The position numbers and the translations under genes are program-made. A stretch of 16,574 nucleotides of DNA from NCBI GenBank assembly GCA_937877165.1, contig CALEFO010000023.1:1-16574 (forward strand), in the 5' to 3' direction. The stretch is from an uncultured Lachnospiraceae bacterium (GTDB taxonomy: Bacteria; Bacillota; Clostridia; Lachnospirales; Lachnospiraceae). Numbering within the stretch: position 1 is the stretch's first letter; each line of letters starts with the position of its first letter. Positions 14,089-16,574 of the stretch are shown here, in pieces. The notes below the pieces were generated by a model, which saw only the letters and a list, made by a program, of their open reading frames with translations, did no database searches and was not told where the DNA came from.

Positions 14089-15099
14089 ATGAACATCTTG
14101 ATTCTGAGCGTGGGAACGCGCAATAAGGTTGTGCAGGCCTTTCGCAGGACATTAAACGGAAACGGGCGGGTCGTCGCAACGGACGCTTCGCCTCTGGCAC
14201 CCGCACTGTACGATGCGGACAAGGCTTATGTGGTGCCGCGCATCACGGCACCAGATTATCTGGACCGGATTCTGGAGATCTGCCGAAGGGAAGAGATCTG
14301 CGGTGTTTTCTCCCTGATTGACCCGGAGCTGTCGCTTCTTGCGAGGGAGCGGGCAAGGTTCGAGGCGATCGGCGTCACTCCGGTGGTTTCCTCCTATGAG
14401 CTGTGCGAGACCTGTCTTGACAAGTACCGGATGTATGAGCTTCTGAAGAAAGAGGGCATCCGGACGGCAAGGTGCTGGACCAGCGAAGAGGACTTCTGGA
14501 AAGCCAAGCAGGCAGGCGAGGTCTCGTATCCGGTCTTCGTAAAGCCCCAGTGCGGAAGTGCGAGTCTGAATATCAACCGGGTGGAAAATGATGAAACGGT
14601 GAAGACCTTGTTCGACAACTACGATCATCTCATGGTGCAGGAGCTGATGACCGGACAGGAATACGGATGTGACCTTTATGTTGACCTTGTTTCCGGCAAA
14701 TGTACGTCACTTTTCCTGAAAAAGAAGATCCGCATGCGCGCGGGAGAGACGGACAAGTCGGTTTCCGTCAGGGATCCGGAGCTGCTTCGGAAGCTGGCTC
14801 TTTTTGCGGAGAAATGCGGCTTCCGCGGCATGATTGACATTGACCTGTTCCACGATGAGCACGGAAAGGAAAATGAGACGAGTGAGATTCCGGAGGGAGA
14901 GTGGTTCCTTTCCGAGGTCAATCCACGCTTTGGCGGCGGTTATCCGCATGCCTATGCGTGCGGCGTGGATTTTCCCTCCCAGATGATTGCCAATCTGGAA
15001 GGAAGAGAGAACCCGGTGAACATCGGGGATTATGAAACCGGAATTGTGATGATGAAGTACAATGAGATTGCGATCCGCCGGGAAGGAGAACTGGCATGA
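14089..15099 (+). CDS. ATP-grasp ligase (carbamoyl-phosphate-synthase-like, PylC-type)
   Basis: A 336-residue ATP-grasp protein. Such enzymes activate a carboxylate as acyl-phosphate and join it to an amine or other nucleophile. The N-terminal 105 residues form a Rossmann-like pre-ATP-grasp domain (MNILILSVGTRNKVVQAF; LIDPELSLLA). ATP-grasp motifs follow: DKYRMYELLKKEGI (111-124), YPVFVKPQCGSAS (147-159) with nucleotide-binding K152, VQELMTGQEYGCDLYVD (183-199), and the metal-binding MIDIDLF (248-254) and SEVNPRFGGGYP (275-286) with E276 and N278. GAGGGT is five bases before ATG 14089. The stop overlaps the next start (ATGA). Lying inside a Pgl-like initiation module and next to an amino-acid PLP enzyme, it most simply attaches an amino acid to an amino sugar. 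The substrate cannot be read from sequence. Confidence 0.85.
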   Translation: MNILILSVGTRNKVVQAFRRTLNGNGRVVATDASPLAPALYDADKAYVVPRITAPDYLDRILEICRREEICGVFSLIDPELSLLARERARFEAIGVTPVVSSYELCETCLDKYRMYELLKKEGIRTARCWTSEEDFWKAKQAGEVSYPVFVKPQCGSASLNINRVENDETVKTLFDNYDHLMVQELMTGQEYGCDLYVDLVSGKCTSLFLKKKIRMRAGETDKSVSVRDPELLRKLALFAEKCGFRGMIDIDLFHDEHGKENETSEIPEGEWFLSEVNPRFGGGYPHAYACGVDFPSQMIANLEGRENPVNIGDYETGIVMMKYNEIAIRREGELA

Positions 15100-16223
15100 A
15101 GGCAGAGATGACAGGCGGGCAAGACAAAGTGAAGAAAACGGTAATGATTCTTGCCAATTCCTCTGGAGGTCTCTACGATTTCCGGAACGAGCTGGTGGAA
15201 AAGCTCCTTGGGGAGTACCGCGTGGTGGCAAGTCTTCCGGATGCGGTGAAGACGGACCTTCTGGAACAGGAGGGCGTCATCATCGAGCACACACCGATCA
15301 ACCGAAGAGGGATGAATCCGGCGCAGGATCTTACTCTGATGCATGCCTATGAGCTTCTGATGAAGAAGTACCATCCGGATCTTGTGCTCACCTATACCAT
15401 CAAGCCGAACGTGTACGGCGGTTTTGTCTGCCGCAGGATGGGAATCCCGTATCTTCCGACGATCACGGGACTCGGGAGCACCTTTCAGAAGAGCGGACCG
15501 CTCCTGTTTCTCGTGGAGAGAATGTACTATGAAGGCTTGAAGAAGGCGGCGTGCGTCTTTTTCCAGAACGAAGAGAATCGCCAGATTTTCCGGAGGGCCG
15601 GGCTTGTCAGCGGGAAGGATCGCCTGGTTCCGGGATCCGGTGTCAATACGAAGGTGTGGCAGGCGATGCCGTATCCGGAGGGAGACATCACGAACTTCCT
15701 GTTCGTCGGCCGCGTAATGAAGGAGAAGGGAATTGAGGAATTCTTCCGGGCGGCAGAGGTGCTGCATTCGGAGAAGGTGACGTTTTCCATCTGCGGCTAC
15801 TGCGATGAGGATTATCAGGCACAGCTGGACGAGAGGACGTCTCGCGGGGAAATCATTCAGCTTGGCTTTCATCCGGACATGCATGAGTTCTATCGGGATT
15901 GTTCGGCGGTTGTCATGCCGACCTGGCATGAGGGAATGTCCAATGTGCTGATGGAGGCATCCGCCTGTGCAAGACCGGTGATCGCTTCGAATATTTCGGG
16001 CTGCCGGGAAATCTTTGAGGACGGCGTCACGGGGTACGGCTTCGCACCGCACTCCCCGGAAGAGCTGATCCGTACGCTCCGGCATTTCCTGACGCTGGAC
16101 CGCCTGCAGAGAGCTTCGATGGGCGAAGCGGCAAGACAGAAAATGATTGAAGAATTCGACCGTGAGAAGGTCGCGGCCGCATATTTGGAGGAAATCCATG
16201 CGGCAATCAAGGGAAAGGCCTGA
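15096..16223 (+). CDS. GT4 glycosyltransferase, PglA-like
   Basis: A 375-residue GT-B fold glycosyltransferase of family 4. The N-terminal half holds ILANSSGGLYDFRNELVEKL (18-37), the LTYTIKPNVYGGF stretch typical of PglA/CapM-like enzymes, and ITGLGSTFQKSGP. The C-terminal donor-binding half has FLFVGRVMKEKGIEEFF and the E-x7-E motif HEGMSNVLMEASA with E279 and E287. C. jejuni PglA, which adds GalNAc to undecaprenyl-diphospho-bacillosamine, shows the same order of motifs as I remember it. Here the enzyme probably adds the second sugar to the lipid-linked unit on the cytoplasmic face. ATG 15096 overlaps the ATP-grasp stop as ATGA and has AAGGAGA about eight bases upstream. Family 4 is firm; acceptor and donor are inferred. 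Confidence 0.88.
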   Translation: MKAEMTGGQDKVKKTVMILANSSGGLYDFRNELVEKLLGEYRVVASLPDAVKTDLLEQEGVIIEHTPINRRGMNPAQDLTLMHAYELLMKKYHPDLVLTYTIKPNVYGGFVCRRMGIPYLPTITGLGSTFQKSGPLLFLVERMYYEGLKKAACVFFQNEENRQIFRRAGLVSGKDRLVPGSGVNTKVWQAMPYPEGDITNFLFVGRVMKEKGIEEFFRAAEVLHSEKVTFSICGYCDEDYQAQLDERTSRGEIIQLGFHPDMHEFYRDCSAVVMPTWHEGMSNVLMEASACARPVIASNISGCREIFEDGVTGYGFAPHSPEELIRTLRHFLTLDRLQRASMGEAARQKMIEEFDREKVAAAYLEEIHAAIKGKA

Positions 16224-16240
16224 ATTCGGTTACAGCAGAC

Positions 16241-16276
16241 ATTCCGGCTTGATACATTCGGAATTTCCTGCGGAAA
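16241..16276 (+). repeat. Two small intergenic hairpins
   Basis: ATTCCG / CGGAAT (16241-16246 with 16259-16264, 12-base loop) and TTTCC / GGAAA (16264-16268 with 16272-16276, loop TGC) share one base. They lie in the 101-base gap between the two GT4 genes. No T run follows, so a terminator is unlikely, and the sequence does not match the 2979/7235 repeat. Confidence 0.4.
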
Positions 16277-16324
16277 GCCTTGACGCAGATGCGGAGAATA
16301 CATCGTACAGAGGTAGAACACAGC

Positions 16325-16574
16325 GTGAAGAAAATCGCATTTCATTTGAATTGCCTGGTGCATGGAGGCGCGGAGCGCGTGGTCTCCAACCTTGCGAACA
16401 AGTTCGCGGAAGAGGGGTATGACGTCTATGTGACCGTGGAGTGGATTGACAGGGATGAATTCCGTCTGGATCCGCGGGTTCATCATGTCAATGTCGGCCT
16501 GAAGCCGGAGGATGAGAAAAAGGGCAGATGGGTGAAGTTCTATCTGCGGATCAAATACCTCCGGGATTTCCTGA
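16325..16574 (+). CDS. GT4 glycosyltransferase, PglH/PglJ-like, 3'-truncated by the window edge
   Basis: The first 83 residues of a GT-B glycosyltransferase. The opening reads KKIAFHLNCLVHGGAERVV, the standard GT4 N-terminal glycine loop, followed by SNLANKFAEEGYDVYVTV and a FRLDPRVHHVNV segment. C. jejuni PglH and PglJ begin with the same arrangement (a beta strand, then a GGAER motif). The start is taken as GTG 16325, with AGAGGT ten bases upstream; no better in-frame ATG is present. The gene runs off the window, so the catalytic C-terminal half and length are unseen. By position it should extend the lipid-linked oligosaccharide after the PglA-like enzyme. Confidence 0.85.
   Translation, partial: MKKIAFHLNCLVHGGAERVVSNLANKFAEEGYDVYVTVEWIDRDEFRLDPRVHHVNVGLKPEDEKKGRWVKFYLRIKYLRDFL

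Noticed and set aside
16280..16308. TTGACG at 16280 as a -35 box before the last gene
   Set aside because: No acceptable -10 sequence occurs 16-18 bases downstream.

Overview
The window is a 16.6 kb stretch of a surface-polysaccharide or glycoconjugate biosynthesis locus. All 13 genes are on the + strand, most of them overlapping or only a few bases apart. Moderately high GC (about 55% by eye), AGGAG/GAGGT-type ribosome sites and the protein families suggest a Clostridia-type Firmicute, perhaps Lachnospiraceae. That assignment is inference; no rRNA or marker gene is present. Both edges cut a gene, and no tRNA, rRNA, CRISPR array or transposase was seen.

Left part (1-9074). A 5'-truncated WecE-type sugar aminotransferase (dTDP-4-amino-4,6-dideoxygalactose) is followed by a large GT-C-like membrane protein. 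Next comes a tight three-gene cassette at 3103-7246: a GNAT acetyltransferase, a GtrB/ArnC-like GT2 polyprenyl-phosphate glycosyltransferase, and an 879-residue Wzy/O-antigen-ligase-like membrane protein. A second large membrane protein (DUF6020-like) follows. A plausible reading is synthesis of an N-acetylated 4-amino-4,6-dideoxy sugar, loading of sugars on undecaprenyl phosphate, and transfer or polymerisation outside the membrane.

Right part (9127-16574). This is a Pgl-like initiation module: PglF/WbpM-type UDP-GlcNAc 4,6-dehydratase, PglE-type aminotransferase, PglC-type phosphoglycosyl transferase with its Asp-Glu dyad at 93-94, then a fold-type II PLP enzyme, an ATP-grasp ligase, a PglA-like GT4 and the start of a PglH/PglJ-like GT4. 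No PglD-type acetyltransferase is seen. The PLP enzyme and ATP-grasp ligase occupy the middle of the pathway, which suggests that the 4-amino group of the bacillosamine precursor may be acylated with an amino acid instead of acetate (inference).

Non-coding structure. The two widest gaps of the left part hold a repeated hairpin element. Copies at 2979-3006 and 7235-7262 share 25 of 28 bases, and two of the three differences are a compensatory pair that preserves the stem. Each copy begins a run of hairpins ending in one that could mask the ribosome site of the next gene. The copies are direct repeats flanking exactly the GNAT-GT2-Wzy cassette. A fragment related to the end of the first array lies inverted at 929-946. 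These elements, and the PLP/ATP-grasp pair in the Pgl-like module, are the most interesting parts of the window.
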